Below are positions 11,201-19,585 of a DNA stretch of 57,256 nucleotides, one piece after another. How positions within the stretch are numbered: the stretch's first letter is position 1; the number at the start of each line of letters is the position of its first letter. Location of the stretch: contig JAVBLQ010000031.1 in NCBI GenBank assembly GCA_031553435.1, forward strand, positions 1-57,256. The letters run 5' to 3'. The position numbers and the translations under genes were made by a program. This DNA is from JAVBLQ01 sp031553435. Lineage in GTDB: Bacteria; Bacteroidota; Bacteroidia; Bacteroidales; Azobacteroidaceae. Below the pieces are notes generated by a model, which was given only the letters and a program-made list of their open reading frames with translations, was not told the DNA's origin and made no database searches.

Positions 11201-12369
11201 TTACCATTGCTGAAGAAAACGATTCTCTTAAAATTATAGTCTATAACACAGGTAGAGGTATTGCCCCGAATGACATAAAAACGATTTTTAACAGGTACAA
11301 GATCCTGGAAGATACAGCAGTAAATGCCAATAATCAAATGACAGCCCGCAATGGTTTGGGATTGTTTATCTGTTATAGTATGGTTAAACTACTGCAGGGA
11401 GAAATATCTGTGGATAGCATTGTTGATGGATATGCCCAATTCACGGTAGTTTTGCCGGATCTGATACAATCCGAAACAGAAGAAAAAGTTGAAGACGACT
11501 TGCAGGAAGAGTCAACGTCCGGAGTCTTTGCCGTGGAAATGCAGGATGAATTTGAAGATGTTCAGGTAAGTAATGTTCCTACTTACATTCTAGTAGTAGA
11601 TGACAACAAGGAAATCGTTGAAATCATAAGCGATATCCTGTCTCCTCATTACAAGGTGTTGAAAGCGTTTAGTGCAATGGAAGCCATATCATTGTTAAGA
11701 GCCCAGACGCCCGCTTTGGTCATAACTGACATAATGATGCCGGAAATTGATGGCTTATCCTTTATCAATATGATTCGTGAAGATAAGTATAACAAACACT
11801 TGCCGGTTATTGCGTTGTCTGCCAAAGTAGATGAAAAAGATCAGGTAAAAGGGTATGAAGCCGGAGCTGATGCTTATGTTAATAAACCATTTTCTTCGGA
11901 AGTACTTATTTCTATCGTGAATCGTTTCCTTGTCAACAAAGAAGAAATAAAAAATTACTATGATTCGGCAGAAAGCGCTTTCGAATACGCCGATGGTAAA
12001 TTATTGCATCAGAAAGATAAAGAATTTATTGATTCGGTATTGACTATTATACGGGAAAACTTATCTAATCAGGAATTAGGTCCTGAATTTATTGCCGATA
12101 GGCTGAAAATAACTTCACGTGCTTTGTATCGTCAGTTGAAGAAAATATTATCGGTAACTCCCACTGATTTTATAAAGGACTATAAGTTTTCTTATGCTTC
12201 AAAATTATTGCTAACGACCAATTTGTCAATCAAAGAAATCACACATAAAATAGGAATTAACAACAAATCCTACTTCTATAATGAATTTTTTAAGAAATAT
12301 AATGTTCCTCCCAAACAATATAAGAATGCAAACCAGAGAGAACATGAAAAACCACTGAACAATCACTGA
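8290..12369 (+). CDS. Hybrid two-component system (HTCS) sensor-regulator
   Basis: One-protein sensor and transcription factor, 1359 residues, in the inner membrane. Order: signal peptide; beta-propeller periplasmic sensor with repeated two-component-regulator propeller motifs such as GFMWFGTYDGLNLYNG (about 20-690); Y_Y_Y domain (about 695-760); one transmembrane helix (about 778-803); HisKA with phospho-acceptor His839; HATPase with N-box near 953 and G-box GLGLFI near 1021; receiver with acceptor Asp1147 in TDIMMPE; AraC-type helix-turn-helix (about 1265-1350). Members of this family bind an oligosaccharide in the periplasm and activate the adjacent SusCD locus. The H-box reads THELYTPLTLI, with Tyr where Arg is usual (HELRTP). 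It sits between the GH38 gene and the GLUG/SusCD block and is the obvious local regulator. Confidence 0.96.
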   Translation: MKKRILFILINIIICRALSASFSLMNVENLNNQISNRAILCMHQDSYGFMWFGTYDGLNLYNGKEVVTFRYESDNPHSLLGNTIHRIFSAGNSHLWIATQLGLNKFSLKDQQVDESYPEYRRADLLAADSNGNTWLIHRDNHISYYDIRVRRFEEIPLKGNIIGDMRSFFFDKQERLCIVKKDGMLQYLSLKEKGKSSYSLSTNEIKFHNKAINQVFYERDLVYFIDEDMNLFFYDNITQQKILLRNISGIINKYGIIASLSSFQNEIYLAFMHSGLVKIDVSNGNEPEFINMTIGVFGLLRDRFQDVMWVGTDGQGGNLYYSEKDKFGNILLENFPFMARKPIRAFYTDEENALWIGTKGSGIIRIKDYDKFSNSPIPTANVQHFFQEMLYQNPVYRFVRSKYNKDDLWISTDGNISYYSYKDKKIRILEDSPAIGPLLTNIHTFCEVNDSTLWLCANGLHEVVIDKSKDPYKIKSKKSYVFHKDGNDIADTYYSMLFDGDSIITVGSRGGYGVIRMNIFNKNYHFISMDKAENKAIGDIISLYMNKDSVLYIGASSGLTRIKIVNGKESEIKQFSRKDGILNDMIHGILEDNSGIIWLSTNKGLVKYNPLNDSFFNVKSKQIGVVEYSDDAYWYCPITNRLFFGGVNGLTWIEPKDGKETPDSESKFLFTNLNVFGENTTLYEYNEDPEKQLKLPYKQNTFQISFAVLDFINGDNYDYSYFLENYHTHWVSLQKENKINFTKLPPGNYVLKVKYKNDVTQTDNKVYSLSIVILPPWYLSTVAYAVYVFLLVLTICLITYYVRRKFHQKQNLVAKRIKEEQKEKLYESKVRFFTNVTHELYTPLTLINGAIEQIKKEESQRENTRIKKYVGILQNNVQNLNELIQEILDYRKIEESEINSYTLKKISISSLVSDMMTSFSEIAEQNEINLITSIPDKLYWHTDRACFKKVVYNLVSNAFKYTPVGGIVKVTIAEENDSLKIIVYNTGRGIAPNDIKTIFNRYKILEDTAVNANNQMTARNGLGLFICYSMVKLLQGEISVDSIVDGYAQFTVVLPDLIQSETEEKVEDDLQEESTSGVFAVEMQDEFEDVQVSNVPTYILVVDDNKEIVEIISDILSPHYKVLKAFSAMEAISLLRAQTPALVITDIMMPEIDGLSFINMIREDKYNKHLPVIALSAKVDEKDQVKGYEAGADAYVNKPFSSEVLISIVNRFLVNKEEIKNYYDSAESAFEYADGKLLHQKDKEFIDSVLTIIRENLSNQELGPEFIADRLKITSRALYRQLKKILSVTPTDFIKDYKFSYASKLLLTTNLSIKEITHKIGINNKSYFYNEFFKKYNVPPKQYKNANQREHEKPLNNH

Positions 12370-12509
12370 ACAACAATCAAGGAACGTAAATGACATAAAA
12401 AGGAACATGAATTGCAAATCTTGCAATCACAGCATTTTAAACTGTCTTTATATAAAAAAGAATAATTATCATTGCATAATGTTTAATCTTTATTAAAAAT
12501 AATAATCCT
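12370..12509. other. Intergenic region upstream of the first GLUG gene
   Basis: This 140-base AT-rich gap between the HTCS gene and the GLUG gene is the longest plus-strand gap before the SusCD block and is a reasonable place for the HTCS-controlled promoter. I found no exact TAnnTTTG box and no strong hairpin in it. No gene is supported. Confidence 0.4.
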
Positions 12510-15500
12510 ATGAGAACAAAAACTACATTTTTGTTAAAAACAGTAATGGTTGCCATGCTGTATTTCTTGTCGGTGAATACATTCGCTGCCAAAATACAGA
12601 TCAGCAATGAAGCAGGACTGAGGAATATTGCAAATGATCTGGCCGGAGAGTATGAACTTACGGCAGACATTACATTAACCTCAGACTGGACTCCTATTGG
12701 AGACGATACCAACCGTTTTACGGGATCTGTCAATGGTAATGGAAAAACCATTTATGGACTTACAGTTAAAAATTCTTCTATCAATGGAGCCGGTTTCATT
12801 GGCGTTGCAGAAGGTGCTACCATTGAGAACCTGAAAATTGTGGGAGCTCAAATCTATGGTGGGCAAGATGTGGGTGGTGTCGTTGGACGTGCTTACGCTC
12901 CTACTGTTGTCGAAAAATGTTATACTTCAGGAGCCATTAGCGGATATGACCATATTGGAGGTATCGTCGGAGGTACAAAGAAATCAAACCCCGAAGGAGA
13001 CTTCAGTTATGTTACCGATTGTTATTCAACAGCTGTTGTTGTAAGTACAAGCTGGCAAGCCGGAGGTATTCTGGGGTTATCTATTGATGCGGAAGTTGCC
13101 AATACCTATTTTGCAGGAGTTGCTATCTGTTCTTCGGGAAGAACAGCCGGTATTGTAGCTTATGCAGATGGAGGTACAACTCAGATCCGTAAATCGGTGG
13201 TCATGTCTCCTTATTTGAAAGGAGATGAAACCAATCGTGTGTTTGGCGCTAGAAATGTTGATGCTAATGCTTTTTGCACCATGGAAAAAAACTATTCATG
13301 GGAAAATACACAGGTTTACAGAAAAAGTGAATTATATACAGAAGGAGTCAGTGATCCGAACGATGTGGATGGTGAACATGTAACTGCAGACAGATTGAAA
13401 TCTGCTGCTCTTTATACTTCCGATTTGGGTTGGAATACCAGTATCTGGAAAATTGAAGCAGGAAACTATCCTGTATTTACAAATCAGTCTTATCCTTTGG
13501 ATGCTGATGGAATTTATGTTCCTTTATTTGCCGAAAGAATTCTTCCGGGAACTACTTTTAATGCTGCTGCTATTTCTGCTTTAGGAAGAACAATTGCCTA
13601 TTCCAGTTCAGATCCTGCTGTAGCAAGCATTGATGCCAATGGTTTGGTGACTTTTAAGAAAGATGGACCAGCTACGCTTACTTTTACAACAACAGGTGAT
13701 GCCAGTTATAAAGGTATTACTTTGAATATTCCTGTAAACGTGGAAGGAATTTCTTATCAAATCAGAACAGAGCAAGATTTGAGAAATATTAAATATGACC
13801 TGTCTGGAGTGTTTACCTTGATGAATGATATTGTCTTAACGAAAGAATGGGAAGTTATTGGACTTGTTGAAAAAGATGTTATAGATAATCCTTTTAAAGG
13901 AACATTAAATGGTAATGGTCATGTTATTTATGGTTTGACTTTCAATAATAAAGACTACCATGATACCAAGAATGAAAAAGCTAAAGCAATGGGGTTATTT
14001 GGTTATGCAGTAGGTGCTACCATAACTAAGTTAGGCATTGAAGGTGCGAATATACTCGCCAACACAGATGTGGGAGCGATTGTTGGAGAAGCTAAAGGTT
14101 GTACTATCAGCGAATGTTATGTAGCAAACTCTTATATAGCCGGTCGTGACCATGTCGGTTCAATCGTCGGAGCAATGCGTGCTTATGATAAAGTAATCAC
14201 TCCCGCTAACCCGGATGCAGACCCTCCGACTCCCGTTGTAACAGAAAAAGTATATACGACAGTTAGCAACTGTTATGCTTCTGCTGAAATTTATTCAAGA
14301 GAATACCAGGCTGCCGGTATAGCAGGTATTATTTGTGGCGGTACTATCGAGAATTGCTATTTTTCCGGAACTGTTAAGGTTGTAAATGAAAGAGGAGCAG
14401 GCATTGTCTCTTTGCTGGATAGTGATGATGATTCCTATATTAAAAATTGTATTAACCTGGCTGCTGCTGTTTATTGTAAAGAAACATACCGCATCGGAAA
14501 CTGGGCAGGTAAAGGAACCAGCTATATGCATGCTACCAATAACTGGTCAGCCGAACGTTCTTATTTCGGAATGGATTTCGCAAGTTCCAATATAAAAACA
14601 GGTACTGTAAATGATCCTGCCGGACAAGACGGATGTAACCTGAGCAATGATAACCTGGCCCGTAGCCAAAGTTTCTATTCCGGTACATTGAATTGGGATT
14701 TCAACAATACATGGAAATATTTTGCCGGTACAGATGGGAAAATGTATCCGGTATTGAAATGGCAAAAAGCTCCTGTAGCTTCTAAAATTTATGGAATTCC
14801 TGAGGTTCCTTATTTAATGTGGACTCCTACAGCTGATGCAATGTTCGACACAGGTAAAATTTTTGCAGCTAACGGACAAGAATTAGTTTTCACGGTTACA
14901 GAAGGTAGTAAATATGTAGATGTTGAAGGTAATCCTTTCCCGAAATACCTTATCAAAGAAACAAGACCAACTGAAGAAGGATGGACAAAAGTGGCAATTT
15001 CTCTGAAAGAATCAGCCGCTTTGTCTGGTGTTCTTAATACTACTATACCTAAACTTGATATACGGATCCTTTTTGATACTTCTATTTTCGACATCAGCAC
15101 TCCGGCTCAATTAGTAGCAGTGAATGATATACTTTTTGCTAATTATCGTTTGGTGAATAATATTGACATGACAGGAGTCGACTTTAAAGGTATCGGTTCA
15201 AAAAATGATCCATATACCGGAACTTTCGATGGAAACGGATACTCCGTTATTAATGCAGTTGTAACCACAGGTGGCGAAAATACAAAAGGTTTCTTCAACG
15301 CAACCCGAGGTGCTACTATCCAGAAATTAGGTCTTGTTAATTTCTCTTTCAGCGGATCTTCCCAGGATAACGGAAGTGCAGACTTAGGTGGTTTTGTTGG
15401 CTCTGCTAAATCAACCAATATCAAAGAATCTTATGTAACAGGAAATATTGTCGGACGCGACCACGTAGGCGGATTTGTCGGTGGAGATTGTGAAAGTGTA

Positions 15501-16250
15501 ACAATCAAAAACTGTTTTGCTAATGTAAATATCAATGCCGGTAACCAAGCCGGAGGAATCTTCGGAGTTACTGCCGGTGATGGCATAACAATTGAAAACT
15601 GCTACTTTAACGGAACTATTACCCTCAAAAACAATTGGGCTTGGGCTGGTGGAATCATTGGATTGATTGACCGTGCCGGTACTATCAAAATCAACAATAC
15701 GGTTACTATCGGAAATGTAAATGCCGGAGGTGACAATGGAGGTAAAATAGGTAGCCATATTGCAGGAAACAATAATGCTGTCGGAACTGTTGCTGAGTTC
15801 AACAATAACCTGTGGAATTTTGATGCTATGTTATCCGGAAAACCTGATTGGACACCGGAAGCTAGCAGCCTGAGTTCAATTTCTCAGAAATCTCCGGACC
15901 AATTGAAACAAAAAGCTACTTATACCACAATCGGATGGGATTTCAATAATATCTGGTCAATCAATGAAGGTCAGGGTTATCCGGTATTAAAGAATGTACC
16001 ACTTCCAACAGGAATTGATTCTCCTACTTGTGATGTGAAAACTTACAGCATATATACTGAAAATAATTACATCTATGTTTCCGGTATAGAACAATCTGCA
16101 AAAGTCAGCATTTACAATGTAAACGGTCAGGAAATTTCTCAAGCTGTAATTGAAAATAATACAGGATTAGTTGCTCCCTCTAAAGGCTTCTACATTATTA
16201 GTATTACAGAAAACGGAAAAACTGTTTCCCTGAAAGCTATTGTTAAATAA
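12510..16250 (+). CDS. Large GLUG-repeat surface protein, T9SS tail
   Basis: 1246 residues with a signal peptide (MRTKTTFLLKTVMVAMLYFL, ending near TFAA). No catalytic domain is recognised. It is built from three homologous blocks of about 300 residues, each starting with an ADL-like lead such as ISNEAGLRNI, then a DITLT/DIDMTG strand, a GNGKTIYGL-type turn and several GLUG motifs (VGGVVGRA, IGGIVGG, AGGIIGL). Blocks cover about 28-325, 415-755 and 855-1165. A Big_2-like immunoglobulin fold (about 330-412) separates blocks 1 and 2. The C-terminus (about 1175-1246) resembles a T9SS sorting domain. GLUG repeats occur in bacterial surface and adhesin-like proteins and probably form a beta-helix; a binding role for the target glycan or the source cell wall is inference. 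It immediately precedes susC, and two paralogues lie downstream. Confidence 0.85.
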   Translation: MRTKTTFLLKTVMVAMLYFLSVNTFAAKIQISNEAGLRNIANDLAGEYELTADITLTSDWTPIGDDTNRFTGSVNGNGKTIYGLTVKNSSINGAGFIGVAEGATIENLKIVGAQIYGGQDVGGVVGRAYAPTVVEKCYTSGAISGYDHIGGIVGGTKKSNPEGDFSYVTDCYSTAVVVSTSWQAGGILGLSIDAEVANTYFAGVAICSSGRTAGIVAYADGGTTQIRKSVVMSPYLKGDETNRVFGARNVDANAFCTMEKNYSWENTQVYRKSELYTEGVSDPNDVDGEHVTADRLKSAALYTSDLGWNTSIWKIEAGNYPVFTNQSYPLDADGIYVPLFAERILPGTTFNAAAISALGRTIAYSSSDPAVASIDANGLVTFKKDGPATLTFTTTGDASYKGITLNIPVNVEGISYQIRTEQDLRNIKYDLSGVFTLMNDIVLTKEWEVIGLVEKDVIDNPFKGTLNGNGHVIYGLTFNNKDYHDTKNEKAKAMGLFGYAVGATITKLGIEGANILANTDVGAIVGEAKGCTISECYVANSYIAGRDHVGSIVGAMRAYDKVITPANPDADPPTPVVTEKVYTTVSNCYASAEIYSREYQAAGIAGIICGGTIENCYFSGTVKVVNERGAGIVSLLDSDDDSYIKNCINLAAAVYCKETYRIGNWAGKGTSYMHATNNWSAERSYFGMDFASSNIKTGTVNDPAGQDGCNLSNDNLARSQSFYSGTLNWDFNNTWKYFAGTDGKMYPVLKWQKAPVASKIYGIPEVPYLMWTPTADAMFDTGKIFAANGQELVFTVTEGSKYVDVEGNPFPKYLIKETRPTEEGWTKVAISLKESAALSGVLNTTIPKLDIRILFDTSIFDISTPAQLVAVNDILFANYRLVNNIDMTGVDFKGIGSKNDPYTGTFDGNGYSVINAVVTTGGENTKGFFNATRGATIQKLGLVNFSFSGSSQDNGSADLGGFVGSAKSTNIKESYVTGNIVGRDHVGGFVGGDCESVTIKNCFANVNINAGNQAGGIFGVTAGDGITIENCYFNGTITLKNNWAWAGGIIGLIDRAGTIKINNTVTIGNVNAGGDNGGKIGSHIAGNNNAVGTVAEFNNNLWNFDAMLSGKPDWTPEASSLSSISQKSPDQLKQKATYTTIGWDFNNIWSINEGQGYPVLKNVPLPTGIDSPTCDVKTYSIYTENNYIYVSGIEQSAKVSIYNVNGQEISQAVIENNTGLVAPSKGFYIISITENGKTVSLKAIVK

Positions 16251-16289
16251 ACTCATTAAGTAAACTGCTTAATTAGATTTTTATTTGTT

Positions 16290-16334
16290 AATGAACCTGT
16301 CAGGTTAAGTTAAACCTAACTTGACAGGCTCATT
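16290..16334. terminator. Imperfect inverted repeat between the GLUG gene and susC
   Basis: Arms of about 22 bases (16290-16311 and 16313-16334, outer part AATGAACCTGTC and GACAGGCTCATT) pair with three imperfections, one of which would be a G-U pair in RNA. Only about one base separates the arms, so the innermost pairs must open to form a loop. There is no clear downstream U-run, so it may be an attenuator, an RNA-processing site or a regulator-binding palindrome rather than a classic terminator. It lies 40 bases after the GLUG stop codon and 63 bases before the chosen SusC start. Confidence 0.55.
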
Positions 16335-16397
16335 ATGAACCTTGCATGTCTAATTTCATCTCATTTTAACAATAAAATACTCATAAATTTTAACAAA

Positions 16398-19300
16398 ATG
16401 AATAACTTAAAGATCGGAATACTATTACTCTCCTTTGTATTTTCCATCTCTCTTTTTGCACAAAATCACACCAGTGTGACGGGTCGTGTACAAGACACCA
16501 CAGGTGAACTTATGGTTGGGGTATCTGTCTTTGAAAAAGGGACTACAAACGGTACCATAACAGATATCAATGGAACATACAATCTCACACTTACCACGAA
16601 AAACCCGATATTGGTAGCTACCTATGTTGGTTATGAGACACAAGAATTGAAAGTAAACAAATCAGTTATGGACTTTATCCTGAAAGAAAACGTAAGTATG
16701 TTGGATGAAGTTCAGGTAGTTGCGTATGGCAAACAGAAAAAAGTTTCAGTATTGGGTGCACAATCTAACCTGAAAATGGAGTCGATAAAACAGCCTGCGG
16801 CAAACCTGAGTAATGTTTTAGCCGGTCGTGTGTCAGGATTGGTAGCCGTGCAACGCACCGGGCTTCCCGGGCAGGATGACGCGGATATATGGATCCGGGG
16901 TATTTCCACACTTACCAATGTGAACCAGGGTCCACTTATTCTGGTGGATGGTATAGAACGCAGTTTTAGCCAATTAGACCCGGAAGATATTGAATCGGTT
17001 GCTGTTTTGAAAGATGCCTCTTCTACTGCTGTTTATGGAGTGAGGGGTGGTAATGGAGTTATCATTATTACCACTAAACCGGGTACTGTAAGCGAGCCTA
17101 AATTTACCGTTGACTTTTATCAGGGAGTTACTCAATTAACTCAGGTGCCGAAGTTGGTAGATGCCTACCAGTATATGGATGCTGTGAATGAGGCATACAT
17201 GAATTCAAAAGGCTCTCCCTATTATTCGGAGCAGTATATTCTTAATACAAAAATGGCTAACGGTCTTATTCCGAATACAGGAGACCGTACCGTAAATCAA
17301 TACCTTTATCCCAATGTGGATTGGATGAAAGAGTTATATAAAGATTTCGGATACAACCGCAGAGCCAATATCAATATACGCGGAGGAGCGCCCAGCGCTG
17401 CCTACTATGTATCTTTGTCTTATTATGATGAAGAGGGATTAACCAGAACAGATCCCAATCAATCGTATAGTACCGAAATTACTTTCAACCGCTATAATTT
17501 TCTTACGAATGTCAATCTGAAAGCCACTTCCAAAACAAAAGTAGACATAGGGGTAAGTGGTTGGTTTTCCGGAGGTCATTATCCTGCCCGGGATGTAGAA
17601 AAAGATATTTTTGCGAGGGCTATGTTGATCAACCCGGTTATCTATCCGAAAGAATTTCCGGATGGAAGAAATCCCGGATTCAGCCAGTATCAGAGAGAGT
17701 TTGACAACCCTTATGGAGAGTTGACCAAACGGGGATATAAAGATGAATACAAAACCCAAGTCAATTCAAACTTGAAAGTTACCCAGGATTTAGACTTTTT
17801 CAGTTGGAGTAAAGGTTTGAACGCCCATGCTTTGATTGCGTTTGATGTTAAGGACGAACAATTTCTGACCTATTTTCTGGACCCCAATACATGGATTGTG
17901 AATGGTGACAAAAGCGGTGATATCTGGAACGAAACCGTATATGATGCCGACGGGAATCTTAGATTGAGAGAAGCATATACCAGTAGTAATCCAACTATGC
18001 AGTTCGGAAGTGATAGAAAGTCTTTCCGTACTTTCTATGCCGAGGGCGCTTTGAATTATGCCCGCGTGTTCGATAAAGTACATAATGTAGGCGGATTGAT
18101 ATTGTTGAATGCCCGGAATTACCGGGATCCCAATAACGGATATATCAGATCGATCCCCTATAAACAATTGAGCCTTTCCACCCGGTTGACCTATTCTTAT
18201 ATCGACCGTTATTTCCTTGAATGTAATGCCGGATATACCGGATCCGAGAATTATTCTGAAGAGAATCGTTTCGGATTTTTCCCTGCTTTTGCTGTTGGTT
18301 GGGTTCCTTCCAATGAAAAATTCTGGGAGCCGATTTCTCATATTATCCCCTACTTAAAATTGCGTTATTCGAATGGGAAAGTAGGTAATGACAGTATGAA
18401 AGATGATGCCCGCTTTGGTTATAATACAGAGATAGGTGGTAAAAGTGGATATAATTATTATATCAATGGGGGAGTTGGTCATGGTGGTATTGGTTACACT
18501 AAATATGGCTATAATGCTTACTGGTCTACTATTCAGAAACAGGACTTAGGTCTTGAAATCAATTTCCTGAACAATGACTTGTCCTTTGTTTTCGATTTAT
18601 TTAAAGAATATCGCGAAAACATCTATATCACCCGTGAAAACTTACCTTATTATGCCGGTTTTGCCGTCGATCCGACCGGTAACTTTGGTGTTGTGGAAAA
18701 TAAAGGTTTTGAAGCGTCTTTCGATTATAACCATCAATTCGGAAAAGATTGGAATGTTTCTTTCCGGGCTAATTTCACTATGAATGAAGATGAGGTAATT
18801 GAAGATGGTAAACCGGTCAAAACATATCCCTGGCAAAATACGGTAGGCGAAAATGTATTGGCCAGATTCGGATATGTAGCAGACGGTCTTTATGCCAGTG
18901 AAGAGGAAATAAAACAACGGAATATTTGTCAATTCGGAGAAACATATCCGGGAGAATTAGTAAAACCCGGGGATATTAAGTATCAAGACTTAAACGGAGA
19001 CGGTAGAATCGATGAATATGATATGAAGGCCATCGGTCATGGCGATGTTCCTAAATATTACTTCGGATTTGGAGGCGATTTCCGGTATCAAAACATCGGA
19101 TTGGGTCTTCTCTTTCAGGGAACAGCAGGGGCCGACAGAGTGGTTGACGGTTACGGAATCCGTCCGTTTATTAATTCGTCGGGAGGAGGATCTTTGTTTG
19201 CTAATATCGGAGATCGTTGGAGTCCTGATAATCCGGAAAATGATGATGTCTTTTATCCTCGTTTGGCTTGGTCAGGAGCAGATCCTTCCAATCAAAATAA

Positions 19301-19550
19301 CTATCATGTCAGTACCTGGTGGCAAAAAGATATGAGTTTCCTCCGGTTGAAACAATTTACTGTGTCGTATTATTTCCCCAAATCATGGTCCCGAAATACA
19401 TTTATCACCGGCGGACGCTTTTATTTGATGGGATCTAATGTGTTTACCTGGAGTAAATTTGACTTGTGGGATCCTGAATTGAATACCAATAGCGGTATCA
19501 AATATCCGAATGTGACTGCTTATACTTTAGGCGTTAATTTTAACTTTTGA
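16398..19550 (+). CDS. SusC/RagA-type TonB-dependent outer membrane transporter
   Basis: 1050 residues. The start at 16398 (MNNLKIGILLLSFVFSISLF) is preferred over the upstream in-frame ATG at 16335, because the signal peptide begins there and the upstream ATG abuts the palindrome. After the signal peptide comes a carboxypeptidase-regulatory-like domain (TGRVQDTTGE to LKENVSM, about 24-110), then a TonB plug (about 115-235) with typical SusC motifs such as IWIRGISTL, PLILVDG, ESVAVLKDASSTAVYG and GVIIITTK, then a 22-strand barrel ending in an aromatic-terminated strand (GVNFNF). It should import oligosaccharides released at the surface by GH76 and other enzymes, with SusD as lid. The SusD gene starts 35 bases downstream. 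Confidence 0.97.
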   Translation: MNNLKIGILLLSFVFSISLFAQNHTSVTGRVQDTTGELMVGVSVFEKGTTNGTITDINGTYNLTLTTKNPILVATYVGYETQELKVNKSVMDFILKENVSMLDEVQVVAYGKQKKVSVLGAQSNLKMESIKQPAANLSNVLAGRVSGLVAVQRTGLPGQDDADIWIRGISTLTNVNQGPLILVDGIERSFSQLDPEDIESVAVLKDASSTAVYGVRGGNGVIIITTKPGTVSEPKFTVDFYQGVTQLTQVPKLVDAYQYMDAVNEAYMNSKGSPYYSEQYILNTKMANGLIPNTGDRTVNQYLYPNVDWMKELYKDFGYNRRANINIRGGAPSAAYYVSLSYYDEEGLTRTDPNQSYSTEITFNRYNFLTNVNLKATSKTKVDIGVSGWFSGGHYPARDVEKDIFARAMLINPVIYPKEFPDGRNPGFSQYQREFDNPYGELTKRGYKDEYKTQVNSNLKVTQDLDFFSWSKGLNAHALIAFDVKDEQFLTYFLDPNTWIVNGDKSGDIWNETVYDADGNLRLREAYTSSNPTMQFGSDRKSFRTFYAEGALNYARVFDKVHNVGGLILLNARNYRDPNNGYIRSIPYKQLSLSTRLTYSYIDRYFLECNAGYTGSENYSEENRFGFFPAFAVGWVPSNEKFWEPISHIIPYLKLRYSNGKVGNDSMKDDARFGYNTEIGGKSGYNYYINGGVGHGGIGYTKYGYNAYWSTIQKQDLGLEINFLNNDLSFVFDLFKEYRENIYITRENLPYYAGFAVDPTGNFGVVENKGFEASFDYNHQFGKDWNVSFRANFTMNEDEVIEDGKPVKTYPWQNTVGENVLARFGYVADGLYASEEEIKQRNICQFGETYPGELVKPGDIKYQDLNGDGRIDEYDMKAIGHGDVPKYYFGFGGDFRYQNIGLGLLFQGTAGADRVVDGYGIRPFINSSGGGSLFANIGDRWSPDNPENDDVFYPRLAWSGADPSNQNNYHVSTWWQKDMSFLRLKQFTVSYYFPKSWSRNTFITGGRFYLMGSNVFTWSKFDLWDPELNTNSGIKYPNVTAYTLGVNFNF

Positions 19551-19585
19551 TGAAATTAGGATTTAGTTTAATTCATAGAATAGAT

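Noticed and set aside
16335..16397. Upstream SusC start at 16335
   Set aside because: It would add 21 residues before the signal peptide and lies directly against the palindrome; 16398 fits better.
17790..18341. 183-codon minus-strand open frame inside susC
   Set aside because: Antisense to the conserved SusC barrel; no independent start signal or motif.
19547..19585. SusD start overlapping the SusC stop codon
   Set aside because: The lipoprotein signal begins at 19586; the longer form would give an atypical leader before the lipobox.
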